Assembly: GCF_024297065.1 (NCBI RefSeq)
Contig: NZ_CP101114.1
Span: 806,001 to 870,000, forward strand
Direction: 5' to 3'
Source of the DNA: Bartonella harrusi
GTDB taxonomy: Bacteria > Pseudomonadota > Alphaproteobacteria > Rhizobiales > Rhizobiaceae
DNA: 64,000 nt
Positions 14,327 through 22,856 of this stretch are shown piece by piece. The position numbers were made by a program, and so were the translations under genes. The notes under the pieces were generated by a model. It worked only from the letters and a program-made list of their open reading frames with translations. It did not search any database and was not told where the DNA came from. How positions within the stretch are numbered: position 1 is the first letter of the stretch; each line of letters opens with the position of its first letter.

Positions 14327-15070
14327 ATGCATAATCTTGTCACAACAGCAGAAAGTACTTTTAACAACGAAGCTATTCAAACCATGTCGAGTCGTGAAAT
14401 TGCAGAATTGTGTAGTAAACAACATAAACACGTTATGCGTGATATTAAGCAAATGCTTGAAGAGCTACACTCTAAAAGTACTGAGCCCAAATTTGGGCTG
14501 AGTGATTTTTCTGGATTTTACAAGGATTCAACAGGTCGTACTCTTCCTTGTTACCATCTTCCCAAGCGCGAATGTTTAATTCTCGTCTCAGGTTACAGCA
14601 CAGCATTACGAGCAAAGATTATAGATCGGTGGCAACAATTAGAACAGCAAGTAGTGGCACCGCAAATCGATTACTCTAGTCCACAAGTCATGTTAGGGGT
14701 TTTAAATTATCTCAAAAATGAGAATGAACAAAAAGACAATATGATTGCAGAATTAAAACCAAAAGCAATGGCTCTTGAAAGTTTACAACGCCATGATGGG
14801 CTCTTTGGTCTTACCGAGACTGCTAAAATACTCGAAATGCAACCAAAACAGTTCATTCTCTTCTTACAGCAAAAGGGTTGGGTCTATCGACGCATGGCAA
14901 ATGGGCATCTGTTGCCTTATCAAGACAAAATCCAAAAAGGTCTGATGGATTGTCCTACCATCACTATTCAAACTTCTGGTGGAATGAATAAAGTTATTCC
15001 TTCGGCAAAAATCACAACAAAAGGCATTGGTGTGCTTTCTCAAGAAATCAAAAGACAAAGCGTGCATTAA
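14327..15070 (+). CDS. Phage antirepressor, Rha N-domain plus KilAC C-domain
   Basis: The protein is 247 aa. Residues about 15-107 are a Rha-family domain (MSSREIAELCSKQHKHVMRDI, FKDSTGRTLP-like FYKDSTGRTLPCYHLPKRE, LVSGYSTALRAKIIDRWQQLE). Residues about 114-245 are KilAC (IDYSSPQVMLGVLNYL, DGLFGLTETAKILEMQPKQF, LLPYQDKIQKGLMDCPTITI), highly similar to the C-domain of the 2233-2961 protein. Rha proteins interfere with phage growth or regulate it. Unlike the two AntA/B genes it has no C4 leader; it has Shine-Dalgarno ggagtg. Confidence 0.88.
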   Translation: MHNLVTTAESTFNNEAIQTMSSREIAELCSKQHKHVMRDIKQMLEELHSKSTEPKFGLSDFSGFYKDSTGRTLPCYHLPKRECLILVSGYSTALRAKIIDRWQQLEQQVVAPQIDYSSPQVMLGVLNYLKNENEQKDNMIAELKPKAMALESLQRHDGLFGLTETAKILEMQPKQFILFLQQKGWVYRRMANGHLLPYQDKIQKGLMDCPTITIQTSGGMNKVIPSAKITTKGIGVLSQEIKRQSVH

Positions 15071-15082
15071 GGGGTGACCATC

Positions 15083-15583
15083 ATGGAAAAGAAATACGAA
15101 TTTACTGATGAAATCGATATAGTTTATAGGCGTAAGGTTCGCCGTATCCGTGCATTGAAAAACTTTAGTGATGTAAAAAAAGGTGATTTAGGCGGTTGGA
15201 TAGAAAGGGAAAAGAACCTCAGTCACGAAGGTAATTGTTGGGTTGGAGGCGATGCTAAGGTTTACAGTGATGCCCATGTTTTTGGAGATGCTCAGATTTA
15301 TGGTGATGCCGATGTTAGCGGCGATGCCTATGTTTATGACAATGCCAAAGTTTATGGCAATGCTAAAGTTTATGGTAGTGCGCACATTTATCAAAATGCA
15401 CAAGTTTATGATCATGCTACTATATCAGGCGCTTTTTTGAAAAGTGTTGAGATTTTTGGAGATGCACAAGTTTATGATAGTGCTTATATCCGTGATGAAG
15501 TCAAGATTTTTAGAAATGCTAAGGTTTGTGGATTGGCTAATATTCGCGGCAATACGAGAATTCCTGAAGATATAAAACTTTAG
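15083..15583 (+). CDS. Hexapeptide-repeat beta-helix protein
   Basis: The protein is 166 aa from ATG 15083 (Shine-Dalgarno aagggg). Residues 1-50 form a conserved cap (KYEFTDEIDIVYRRKVRRIRAL, GDLGGWIEREKNLSHEGNCWV). They are followed by about 16 tandem hexapeptides of the type GDAxVY (GDAKVYSDAHVFGDAQIYGD), predicting a left-handed or similar parallel beta-helix. The repeats are also visible at DNA level as 18-bp units. Comparable proteins occur in phages and chromosomes without a known function. It could be a structural or binding scaffold; not an acetyltransferase, since no catalytic loop is seen. Confidence 0.75.
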   Translation: MEKKYEFTDEIDIVYRRKVRRIRALKNFSDVKKGDLGGWIEREKNLSHEGNCWVGGDAKVYSDAHVFGDAQIYGDADVSGDAYVYDNAKVYGNAKVYGSAHIYQNAQVYDHATISGAFLKSVEIFGDAQVYDSAYIRDEVKIFRNAKVCGLANIRGNTRIPEDIKL

Positions 15584-15607
15584 CAACAAACAACCATTTT
15601 AACAAAA

Positions 15608-15654
15608 GCGTGATTCACGCAACGGGTGAATTGCACGCAATGGAGGAAATCAAG
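15608..15654 (+). repeat. Leader repeat with GCGTGA-T-TCACGC palindrome (copy 1)
   Basis: A perfect 13-base palindrome GCGTGATTCACGC (15608-15620) followed by about 30 bases similar to the leader at 17096-17145 and ending at a Shine-Dalgarno (ggagg) before the ERF gene. It could act as an operator or an mRNA hairpin. Confidence 0.55.
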
Positions 15655-16410
15655 ATGAGTGAACAAAACACGAACCTAACAGAAGTTAAAGAAAATCCAA
15701 ATTTAGCAGTTAAACAAACAGCTATGGATCTTATTTTAACAAGAGCCCTAGAAAATGATGTTGATATGGATCGTCTCGAACGCCTTATCTCCTTAAGAGA
15801 AAAGGAAATAGAACGACAGAATTACCAAAACTTTGTCCGTGATCTTTCTTTAATGCAAACGCAATATCAAAATATCCAGAAAAACTCTATAAATACTCAT
15901 ACAAATAGCCAATACGCTACTCTTGATCAGCATATTGATGCTGTAAAGGAGACCCTTTCAAAATACCACTTCGCTTTGTTTTCTCGTATCAAAGAACAAA
16001 ATCATGACAATATCGTCATAGAAATGACTTTGACACATCCATCAGGAAACAAAATATCGACAGAAGGGAAATTTCCTTATGACGCTAAAGGGTGCAAATC
16101 AGTCATTCAATCTGTTGGCTCTACTATCACCTATGCACGCAGATATCTGTTAAGCATGCTTCTCAATGTCGCAAGCAAAGAAGACGATAAAGATGGGAAT
16201 ATGCCTGAAAAACCAGCTTTTCCGCAACAAATCAATGAAATCAGAAGGCTTATGGTACAAACAAAGGTAGAAGAAGAAAAGATACTTTCTTATGCGAATG
16301 TCGAAAAGCTTGACGATATCTCTGATCAGAAAGCACAAACCATTTTGCACCTTTTAAAAGATAAACAAAATAAGCAAATGGCATCAACACAACAACAAAC
16401 GGCGGTGTGA
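15655..16410 (+). CDS. ERF-family single-strand annealing protein
   Basis: The protein is 251 aa from ATG 15655 (MSEQNTNLTE) with Shine-Dalgarno ggagg. ERF proteins anneal complementary single strands during phage recombination or circularisation. The diagnostic segment is GSTITYARRYLLSMLLNV followed by the acidic DDKDGN, and the N-terminal half contains QYQNIQKNSINTHTNSQYATLDQHIDAVKETL. The C-terminal tail is Gln-rich. The YqaJ-like exonuclease gene begins 2 bp after its stop, forming an annealase-exonuclease pair like lambda Bet-Exo. Confidence 0.9.
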   Translation: MSEQNTNLTEVKENPNLAVKQTAMDLILTRALENDVDMDRLERLISLREKEIERQNYQNFVRDLSLMQTQYQNIQKNSINTHTNSQYATLDQHIDAVKETLSKYHFALFSRIKEQNHDNIVIEMTLTHPSGNKISTEGKFPYDAKGCKSVIQSVGSTITYARRYLLSMLLNVASKEDDKDGNMPEKPAFPQQINEIRRLMVQTKVEEEKILSYANVEKLDDISDQKAQTILHLLKDKQNKQMASTQQQTAV

Positions 16411-16411
16411 T

Positions 16412-17035
16412 ATGGAACAAAGAACAGCAGAATGGTTTCAAGCAAGATTAGGGAAAGTCACTGCTTCGAATGTGTACAATGTCCTCAGTAAAACAGCTAA
16501 AGGATTGCCGACAAGCAAATATGAAGACTACAAAATCAAACTCATGACAGAACGCTTAACAGGGGAAATAAGCCAATCTTATATAACCCCATCTATGCAA
16601 TGGGGTATTGAACATGAAGAGGACGCCCTGAAAGAATATGAATTCATTTATGATGCCGATGTCATAAAATGCGGTTTTATACCACATCCTACCATAGAGA
16701 TGGCAGGGGCTAGTCCTGATGGCTTGATTGGAGAAGACGGTTTAGTTGAAGTCAAATGTCCACAGTCAACGACGCATCTTCGTTTTTTTATGTATGACGA
16801 GATTAAACCTGAATATATAGCGCAGATGCAATTCCAAATGGCTTGTACAGGGCGCAAATGGTGTCATTTCATTAGCTATAATCCACAATTTGTAGGCAGA
16901 TCTACTGGTTTGAGGATGAAAGTCAAACGCATCCACCGTGATGATGAACAAATTGAACAGCTTACTAAAGCAGTCGAGGTCTTTTTAGCAGAAATAGAGC
17001 AAGACATGGAGCAGATCTTGACAAAAGCTGCTTAA
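16412..17035 (+). CDS. YqaJ-family viral recombinase / exonuclease
   Basis: The protein is 207 aa and related to lambda exonuclease. Visible elements are the N-terminal EQRTAEWFQARLGKVTASNV, the MQWGIEHEEDALKEYE helix, and the catalytic SPDGLIGEDGLVEVKCPQ (Asp and Glu-x-Lys of the PD-(D/E)xK site), then YIAQMQFQMACTGRKWCHFISY. It would resect double-stranded ends and hand the single strand to the ERF protein encoded just upstream. Length fits the family. Confidence 0.92.
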   Translation: MEQRTAEWFQARLGKVTASNVYNVLSKTAKGLPTSKYEDYKIKLMTERLTGEISQSYITPSMQWGIEHEEDALKEYEFIYDADVIKCGFIPHPTIEMAGASPDGLIGEDGLVEVKCPQSTTHLRFFMYDEIKPEYIAQMQFQMACTGRKWCHFISYNPQFVGRSTGLRMKVKRIHRDDEQIEQLTKAVEVFLAEIEQDMEQILTKAA

Positions 17036-17040
17036 CCTAT

Positions 17041-17068
17041 GGGGGTGCTCTCTCCTCCCAGCACCCCC
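17041..17068. terminator. Strong GC hairpin after YqaJ gene
   Basis: GGGGGTGCT (17041-17049) pairs with AGCACCCCC (17060-17068). There is no T-run, so it may stabilise mRNA or pause polymerase rather than terminate. Confidence 0.5.
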
Positions 17069-17095
17069 GCCCTCTCACAACAACTTTCAAGAAAT

Positions 17096-17145
17096 GCGTG
17101 ATTCACGCTACAGGGCAAATTGTACCTAAATTAAGGGGAATAAAC
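17096..17145 (+). repeat. Leader repeat with GCGTGA-T-TCACGC palindrome (copy 2)
   Basis: The palindrome GCGTGATTCACGC (17096-17108) is identical to that at 15608-15620 and the next 30 bases are similar. It precedes the 80-aa gene with its own Shine-Dalgarno (aagggg). Confidence 0.55.
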
Positions 17146-17388
17146 ATGGGACACCGTCCACCTACTATAACACAACCTGCTATTGCACGTGCTTTAAGAG
17201 AAGCCAAAAAACAAGGAGCAGAGGTCGTAGAAATCAAACCTACCGGTGAAGTACTTATTCATATCAATAAAATCATACCTCCAACAAACATGGATAATGC
17301 TTATAGCATTGATGATTTTCCTCCGCTTGAAAATGAAGAAGCTAGTACTAAGAAAATTTGTCGCCCTGTCGACGATATAAAGTTTTAG
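17146..17388 (+). CDS. 80-aa protein upstream of integrase
   Basis: The start is ATG 17146 (MGHRPPTITQPAIARALREA) with Shine-Dalgarno aagggg. It has an N-terminal helix-forming segment (ITQPAIARALREAKKQGAEVVEI), a short beta segment (TGEVLIHINK) and an acidic tail. Its stop is 2 bp before the integrase ATG, so the two are cotranscribed. Size and position fit a recombination directionality factor or regulator of integration, but no Xis-type HTH is clear. Confidence 0.6.
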   Translation: MGHRPPTITQPAIARALREAKKQGAEVVEIKPTGEVLIHINKIIPPTNMDNAYSIDDFPPLENEEASTKKICRPVDDIKF

Positions 17389-17390
17389 CC

Positions 17391-18434
17391 ATGCCAAAAC
17401 GTCGTCCACCACATCTTGTTCGTGAACGAACGCGCCATGGGAAAATCATATGGTATGTTCGTATTGGTCACGGACCACGATTTCGCATTGAAGGAACCTA
17501 CGGAACACAAGAGTTTGTTGACAATTATACAGTTGCTATTAAACAAGCGCAAAGTGGCTCATCAAAAAATACGAAACGCACCACACTTACAGAAGGGTCT
17601 TTTGATTGGTTGTTGCATCAATATTTACAAAGCATGCAATGGCATAATCAATCAGAATCAACCAAAAAAGTTAAGTATAGAATTCTGAAAAATGTTTCTA
17701 AACATATTGGCGACCGCGCTTATAAAAGTATAGCAAAACAACATATCCTTGATGCCGTAGACAGAAGACGAGAGACCCCAGCCGCGGCTAAGCATTTTTT
17801 AACGGCTCTAAATGGTCTTTTAAATTGGGCGGTTGATAATGCTCTTTTAAACATAAATCCTGCCTTGAGTGTTAAAGCACCAAAAGCTTTTAATACAGAG
17901 GGATTAGCGCCATGGTTAGAAGAAGATATTGAGAAATACTATCATCGCTGGAAATTAGGAACGCATGAACGTGTTTGGATTGACGTTCTTCTGTACACCG
18001 GCTTGCGTCGTGGTGATGCCGTTCGTATCGGTTGGAAAGACGTGAAAGAGAATATCATTCACTTAAAAACAGAAAAGAGCCAATTTAAAACAGATGTTTT
18101 TCTACCCATTTTGCCTGAATTAGCAGAAACTCTTAAAATTTGTCCTATTGGAAATGAAACGTTTATTTGCGGAAAAAGTGGAAATAAGCTTGTCAAAGAA
18201 AGTTTTGGTAACCTGTTTCGTGAGGCATGTAACGCTGCAGGAATAAAAAAATCAGCCCATGGCTTAAGAAAGTTAGCAGCAACGCGTGCTGCTAATGCTG
18301 GTGCTACAGTTTCACAAATGAAAGCGCTTTTTGGCTGGACAGAAGATAAAATGGCATCGCTCTATACTAAAACGGCGGATAGAAAACGATTAGCTATAGA
18401 AGCCATCAAAAAGCTTCAAAAAGGTTCGGGATAG
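17391..18434 (+). CDS. int: Tyrosine-type phage integrase
   Basis: The protein is 347 aa from ATG 17391. It carries out site-specific integration and excision. There is an N-terminal arm-binding region, a core-binding domain (about 65-160) and a catalytic domain from about 170. Catalytic residues visible: Arg in TGLRRGD (about 206), Lys in the HLKTEKSQ region, HGLR (His 290, Arg 293), Trp in LFGW (316) and nucleophile Tyr in SLYTK (325). It sits at the right boundary of the prophage, as expected, with a decayed inverted copy of its 3' end just beyond. Confidence 0.93.
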   Translation: MPKRRPPHLVRERTRHGKIIWYVRIGHGPRFRIEGTYGTQEFVDNYTVAIKQAQSGSSKNTKRTTLTEGSFDWLLHQYLQSMQWHNQSESTKKVKYRILKNVSKHIGDRAYKSIAKQHILDAVDRRRETPAAAKHFLTALNGLLNWAVDNALLNINPALSVKAPKAFNTEGLAPWLEEDIEKYYHRWKLGTHERVWIDVLLYTGLRRGDAVRIGWKDVKENIIHLKTEKSQFKTDVFLPILPELAETLKICPIGNETFICGKSGNKLVKESFGNLFREACNAAGIKKSAHGLRKLAATRAANAGATVSQMKALFGWTEDKMASLYTKTADRKRLAIEAIKKLQKGSG

Positions 18435-18488
18435 ATAGGAAAAAAAGTTAAAAGAATCAGAGGATTCAAAATTCCCTAACGTTTCTAT
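18195..18488 (+). repeat. Left arm of large inverted repeat (integrase 3' end)
   Basis: This stretch, covering the last 80 or so codons of int plus about 55 bp after its stop, is matched in inverted orientation by 18557-18842. The match continues past the stop through GAATCAGAGGATTC (itself palindromic) to CCTAAC and TTTCTATAA. Confidence 0.8.
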
Positions 18489-18556
18489 AATACCTTGATT
18501 TTATTAATATATAGCGCAACTGTCGGGATCGCCATATCTAGGTAGAATGAATAGGT

Positions 18557-18842
18557 TATAGAAAAGTTAGGAAATTTCGAATCCTCTGATTCGTTTAACT
18601 TATTTTCCTATCTATCCCGAACCTTTTTGACGGCTTCTCTTGCACATCGTTTTCTGTCAGTCTTTTTAGTATAGAGTGATGTCATTTTATCTTCTGTCCA
18701 CCCTAAAAGGCTTTATTTGTGAAACTGTAATACCAGCATTCGCGGCGTGTGTTGCTGCTAATTTTCTTAAGCCATGGGCTGATTTTTTTATTCCTGCTGC
18801 GTTGCATGCCTCACGAAACAGGTTACCAAAACTTTCTTTAAT
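18557..18842 (-). pseudogene. Decayed inverted copy of integrase 3' end
   Basis: Read on the minus strand, 18842-18612 encodes the integrase C-terminus from the KESFGNLFREACNAAGIKKSAHGLRK region to the same terminal GSG-stop context. It carries substitutions, a frameshift near the LFGWTED segment and a deletion before the stop. The similarity runs on for about 55 bp beyond the stop. It is a remnant of a second integrase facing the intact one, with a 68-bp spacer between arms. Confidence 0.8.
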
Positions 18843-19906
18843 AGATTTATTTTACTTTGTACGACGGGCAAAAGTTTAATCTTTAATAGAAACGATTTTA
18901 AAGGATGCTTCTTGTTTAAAAAAAGTCAAAAATACCTATTTTGTTTTTCATGAATAATATGATCAATTATGTCGTTTTAGATTATCTAAATCATATTCCT
19001 ACGATGTGAGTACATCCACAGAAGGATTTTTACTCTCAATACCTTCGTGCATTCCATACAGTTAAAAATGCTCGTGTTTATCAATCTTTTCTTAAGTTAT
19101 GGTTGAATTTTTCTGCGTTAAAGGATTTTAATAAGTTTATATTCACAGCAGGATTTTTCTTTAAGAGAGTATTATGAATTACCTAAGTGAAAAGCTTATT
19201 TAAAGTATTATCAAATATCTTAATGCGGGGGATATACTGCTTATGATATTCCCCTATAAATACTAACATAAAATTATTTATATTTATTTTGAGTATAGCA
19301 AGTTTGAATTGGAGCAGAGTAACATTCTTATTTTAGAAGCTTCGTTGGTATGAGAATAGAAAAATACTAGTTTATTACGTTTTTTTGATAAGAAACAACA
19401 TTCTTCTTCGATAGAAGATGTTATTGATCGAACGCTTATTTTTTAGAGAATGCCTTGTTATTTTCAAATGTTTTTCTTGTTTGCTTTTTTATAGCTTTTC
19501 ATGTGATGTTATTGGATACTTTTATATTGAAAAACGAACAATCTTTCTCCGTTATGCATTAAAATATTATGAAATAGGATTTACGTCTTTGAATCCAAGC
19601 ACAACAGAGTAGTCATTGAGGTTATTTTAAAATTTTATAGGAATGCAATATGGATACAGAAACTCAGCTTTTATGTGGTTTCTCATTCATTAATTTTATT
19701 CCCTAAGATAGCTATATTACCGCTTTAAATCAATTTTTTAAAAGTAGAACACCTTTGGATAGCTCGTCTTTCTAAAAAACAACGCCAAAAGGACCCATGA
19801 TTCGTAAGAAATATTAAAAACTCTATTCCCTTATTTTTATTTGTGCATCCCGAACCTTAAAAAAACATCCATAGAATCAATAGGTTTCATGCAGTCCAAA
19901 ATCCTA
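18843..19906. other. AT-rich region without recognisable genes
   Basis: About 1.06 kb between the integrase remnant and tRNA-Val. Only short frames with no recognisable product are present; it probably is decayed prophage or spacer DNA. Confidence 0.6.
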
Positions 19907-19981
<75 letters not shown>

Positions 19982-20077
19982 ATTCAATGATGTTGCATAC
20001 ACCACATAGAATTACAAACGTCAATGCTTAATTTAATTTCCTATTTAATTAAGCATGAATAATTTAGAAAATTTTTT

Positions 20078-20440
20078 TTAAGCAGCTATAAGTATTTTTT
20101 CAACCTCATTTACGAGTTCACGTAAATGAAACGGTTTCGAAAGAACTTTTGCATCAGGAGGGGCATCACTGTTTGAGTTGAGTGCAACGGCTGCAAAACC
20201 TGTAATAAACATCACTCGTAAATCAGGATCAATTTCAGTTGCGCGTCGTGCTAGTTCAATTCCATCCATTTCTGGCATTACAATATCAGTAAGTAGAAGA
20301 GAAAATGGCTCTTCTTGTAAACGTTTATATGCGCTAGCACCATTATCGAAATCGGCAACTTCATAGCCTGCACGTTCTAAGGCTTTTGCTAGAAAGCGAC
20401 GCATATCATTATCATCTTCTGCAAGCAGGATTCTTTTCAT
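20078..20440 (-). CDS. cpdR: CpdR-like single-domain response regulator
   Basis: The protein is 120 aa from ATG 20440 (MKRILLAEDDNDMRRFLAKAL); the frame extends upstream but without homology. It is a stand-alone receiver domain: acidic pair Asp9-Asp10, phospho-acceptor Asp52 in LLTDIVMPEMDG, Thr/Ser in FITGFAA and Lys in LSKPF. The C-terminus ends in Ala-Ala. In Caulobacter, CpdR directs ClpXP to cell-cycle targets and its terminal Ala-Ala makes it a ClpXP substrate. Length and sequence fit that orthologue. Confidence 0.9.
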   Translation of the reverse strand: MKRILLAEDDNDMRRFLAKALERAGYEVADFDNGASAYKRLQEEPFSLLLTDIVMPEMDGIELARRATEIDPDLRVMFITGFAAVALNSNSDAPPDAKVLSKPFHLRELVNEVEKILIAA

Positions 20441-21116
20441 GAGTATGTTCCAATGACTCCATTCATCATAGTTTTTTGCCTCATCAATTATACAATAGCG
20501 AGTATTTATAAAAAAGATGATAAAATGCTTATAATTGGAATGAATGGCAAAATGGTTAATTCTTACATCCTTTATCAAGAATACAGCATATTAGTTGTTA
20601 GTTGGTTAAATTCGAAATGTATGTGACATTGAAAAAGAAAAGAAGTGTTGAAATATTTCAAAAGCGATTCATTACAGCTTCTTGTTTCTATTTGTTCTTT
20701 TATTCTGACCCGTGCTCCTTTACAGGAATTATAGGATATGCACTTTAAAAACTATCTCTACCGGGAAATCAGAGTGGTGTTATATTAATCACTCCTTTTG
20801 AAAAGCTCATAGGATAAAGGAGAGCTCTTATTGCTTTTTATTTTCATATACCCTTGTATGCAGATTATAAACGTTTAGAGTGTCATTATAAAACAATCAC
20901 TCTAAAGAGATAAAAAATCATATTACCTTTGTATAACAATTAAATCATATTGCAAGTAACTATTTGGTCTCTATTATTAAAACAGCTTTTTTACAGTGTA
21001 AACAAAAGACCTTAAAAGGGCCTTTCATATAAAAAAGACCTTTTTAAATCCTATTGTTCATTTAAATATCAATATATTTTTTCTATAAAATTGAATTATG
21101 GTTTTATTAAGAAACG
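20441..21116. other. Spacer between cpdR and the interrupted lipase
   Basis: No gene is seen. Near 21013-21050, TTAAAAGG and CCTTTTTAA could form a weak hairpin. Confidence 0.5.
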
Positions 21117-22098
21117 TTACTTTAGCACTATATCATTGGGAATAAATGCATCAAATGCAGCCCAAAATTGTTTTTTGTAATTTTCTTCATGCATGATTGT
21201 ATCAAGTTCAGCACCTGTAATGGTTATACTCTCTGTCAGCCGTGCGTGTTGGCATAACCGTCGTGTTTCAATGTTGTTGGCAATATTATTTTGATTCGCA
21301 AGAATAAACAGTGTGGGAATTTGTAGATGCCCATGAAGTATATTTTTTTTTATAGAATCAATTGCATTAAGTACTGATGCCATCCATTTGGATGTTGGAG
21401 CTTTGATCAAGGGAATGTTTTTTTTTTTGAGGGTGTTTCAATTGCATATTTGCTTGTTTTGTGTGTGTGAGTTTTTTTCCCCCTTTAACTGGTAAGAATC
21501 CAAGGCCTATATCAGTAAGAAGTTGCGTTAATTTATGCTGAAAGCCATTTGTGTTATTGCCCAATGGAGCAAAGAGAGGAGAAACGCAGAGCATTCTATT
21601 AAATTGATGATTAATAAAATCTAATCCGCCAAGGGCTATCAAACTCCCCATACCATAGGTTAGCATATAGTAAGGTGGTGGACAATCACGACAAACAATC
21701 TTTTTAAGAAATACATGTAAATCATTGATATCACTGTTAATATCAAAATAGTTGTGTCGGATTTTTTGTTTCTTATTGAATTGCAATTTTTCTCGACCAA
21801 ACCAATCAAATATTGCTGTAGAAAAACCGCGTTTAGAAATTTCATTTATTGGTAATAAATATTCTTCTATAGCATTTGCATAGCTTTCGAGAATAACAAT
21901 TGTTCCCTTAGAATTTTTTCTTTCGGGATATGTTACTACAAAACGAATTTCACGATCCATGGCTATTTTAAGGTAGTTATTATGGATATGAGAAGAAGAG
22001 AGAGTACAGTTCGTGGAATAAAGAGGTGTTTCCAATTGGCATCCTTTACAGAGTATTTTGCAACTTATTGCAAAGTGAGATAATGAGAGGATAGACAT
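21117..22098 (-). pseudogene. Alpha/beta hydrolase (lysophospholipase-like), frameshifted at poly-A
   Basis: The N-terminal part (22098-21367, in-frame start also at ATG 21961) contains KGTIVILESYANAIEEYLLPI and YMLTYGMGSLIALGG in the nucleophile-elbow position, as in lysophospholipase L2-like hydrolases. The usual G-x-S-x-G appears as YGMGS. The C-terminal part (21410-21117, IKAPTSKWMASVLNAIDS to the end) is in another frame. The switch falls at a run of 11 A on the coding strand (21418-21428); ten A would restore one continuous protein. It is either a pseudogene, a phase-variable gene or one rescued by slippage. Confidence 0.75.
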
Positions 22099-22210
22099 TT
22101 ATGTCATGATGAAGAATGGTTAAGAAACGGTTATGTTGCTTTTCTGTCTTATTACAAATTAAACACAAAAGGGTTGAAATAGCATAAAACTATTACCAAA
22201 TAAACAATGT

Positions 22211-22307
22211 GGTCGCCATTTTGGGGTCGCTGGTTCACAAGTTAAGTTTGCCATTTGGGAGCTTTGTGAATCATTTAATTGTAGTCGCTCTAAAGGAGGG
22301 CAATGTT
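22211..22307 (+). promoter_or_regulatory. Probable ROSE-type RNA thermometer upstream of hsp20
   Basis: The hsp20 5' leader can form a hairpin TGGTTCACAAG (22231-22241) / CTTTGTGAATCA (22262-22273) and a start-proximal hairpin GCTCT-AAAGG-AGGGC (22287-22301) that sequesters the Shine-Dalgarno AGGAGG with a U-G pair. In rhizobia, ROSE elements control small heat-shock genes by masking the ribosome-binding site in this way. Match to the family is by architecture and location, not by alignment. Confidence 0.55.
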
Positions 22308-22802
22308 ATGCGTCAAGTAGACTTTTCACCATTTTATCGTTCAACAGTGGGTTTTGACCATCTTTTAAACTGGTTTGATTCCAGAACACAACCAGATGAT
22401 ATTTCTTCTTATCCACCCTATAATATTGAGCGTTTAACTGAAGATTCTTATAGAATTTCTATGGCTGTTGCTGGTTTTTCTCAAGATGAAATTGATATCG
22501 AAACGCATTGTAATCAGCTGATCATTAAGGGTGAGAGAAAGCCTGACAATGATGATAAAGAACGGGAATTTCTTTATCGAGGCATCGCTTCGCGTGCTTT
22601 TGAGCGGCGTTTTCATTTAGCTGATCATGTTAAGGTTATTGGAGCAGAACTTGGTGATGGACTTCTTCATGTTCAGCTTAAAAGAGAAATGCCGGCCGAA
22701 CTCAAACCAAAAAAGATAACGGTGCAGACACCATTTTCTGTAAAAAATGATAACAATCATGCTATACATAAAGCAAGTTTAGAAACTGAGAAAACTGAAT
22801 AA
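22308..22802 (+). CDS. Small heat-shock protein (Hsp20/IbpA)
   Basis: The protein is 164 aa from ATG 22308 (MRQVDFSPFYRSTVGFDHLLNWFD), preceded by aaaggaggg. The alpha-crystallin domain spans about 35-130: YNIERLTEDSYRISMAVAGFSQDEIDIE, LIIKGERK, EFLYRGIASRAFERRFHLADHVKV, ELGDGLLHVQLKREMP. It is an ATP-independent holdase that binds unfolding proteins. The tail is charged. Rhizobia carry several such genes under ROSE control; the leader here fits that. Confidence 0.92.
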   Translation: MRQVDFSPFYRSTVGFDHLLNWFDSRTQPDDISSYPPYNIERLTEDSYRISMAVAGFSQDEIDIETHCNQLIIKGERKPDNDDKEREFLYRGIASRAFERRFHLADHVKVIGAELGDGLLHVQLKREMPAELKPKKITVQTPFSVKNDNNHAIHKASLETEKTE

Positions 22803-22829
22803 TTATCAATATCTTAAGAGAGTGATGTG

Positions 22830-22856
22830 ACGCGAGACAAGAGTCTCGCGTTTTTT
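22830..22856 (+). terminator. Rho-independent terminator of hsp20
   Basis: ACGCGAGAC-AAGA-GTCTCGCGT with a following T-run, 28 bp after the stop. Confidence 0.92.

Noticed and set aside
15188..15415. Repeat array that could be CRISPR-like
   Set aside because: The 18-base periodicity is in-frame coding for hexapeptides, with no spacers of constant length.
18676..18879. Forward 67-codon frame after the integrase
   Set aside because: It is the antisense of the inverted integrase remnant.
19418..19612. 64-codon frame before tRNA-Val
   Set aside because: No ribosome-binding site or recognisable pattern; AT-driven frame in a decayed region.
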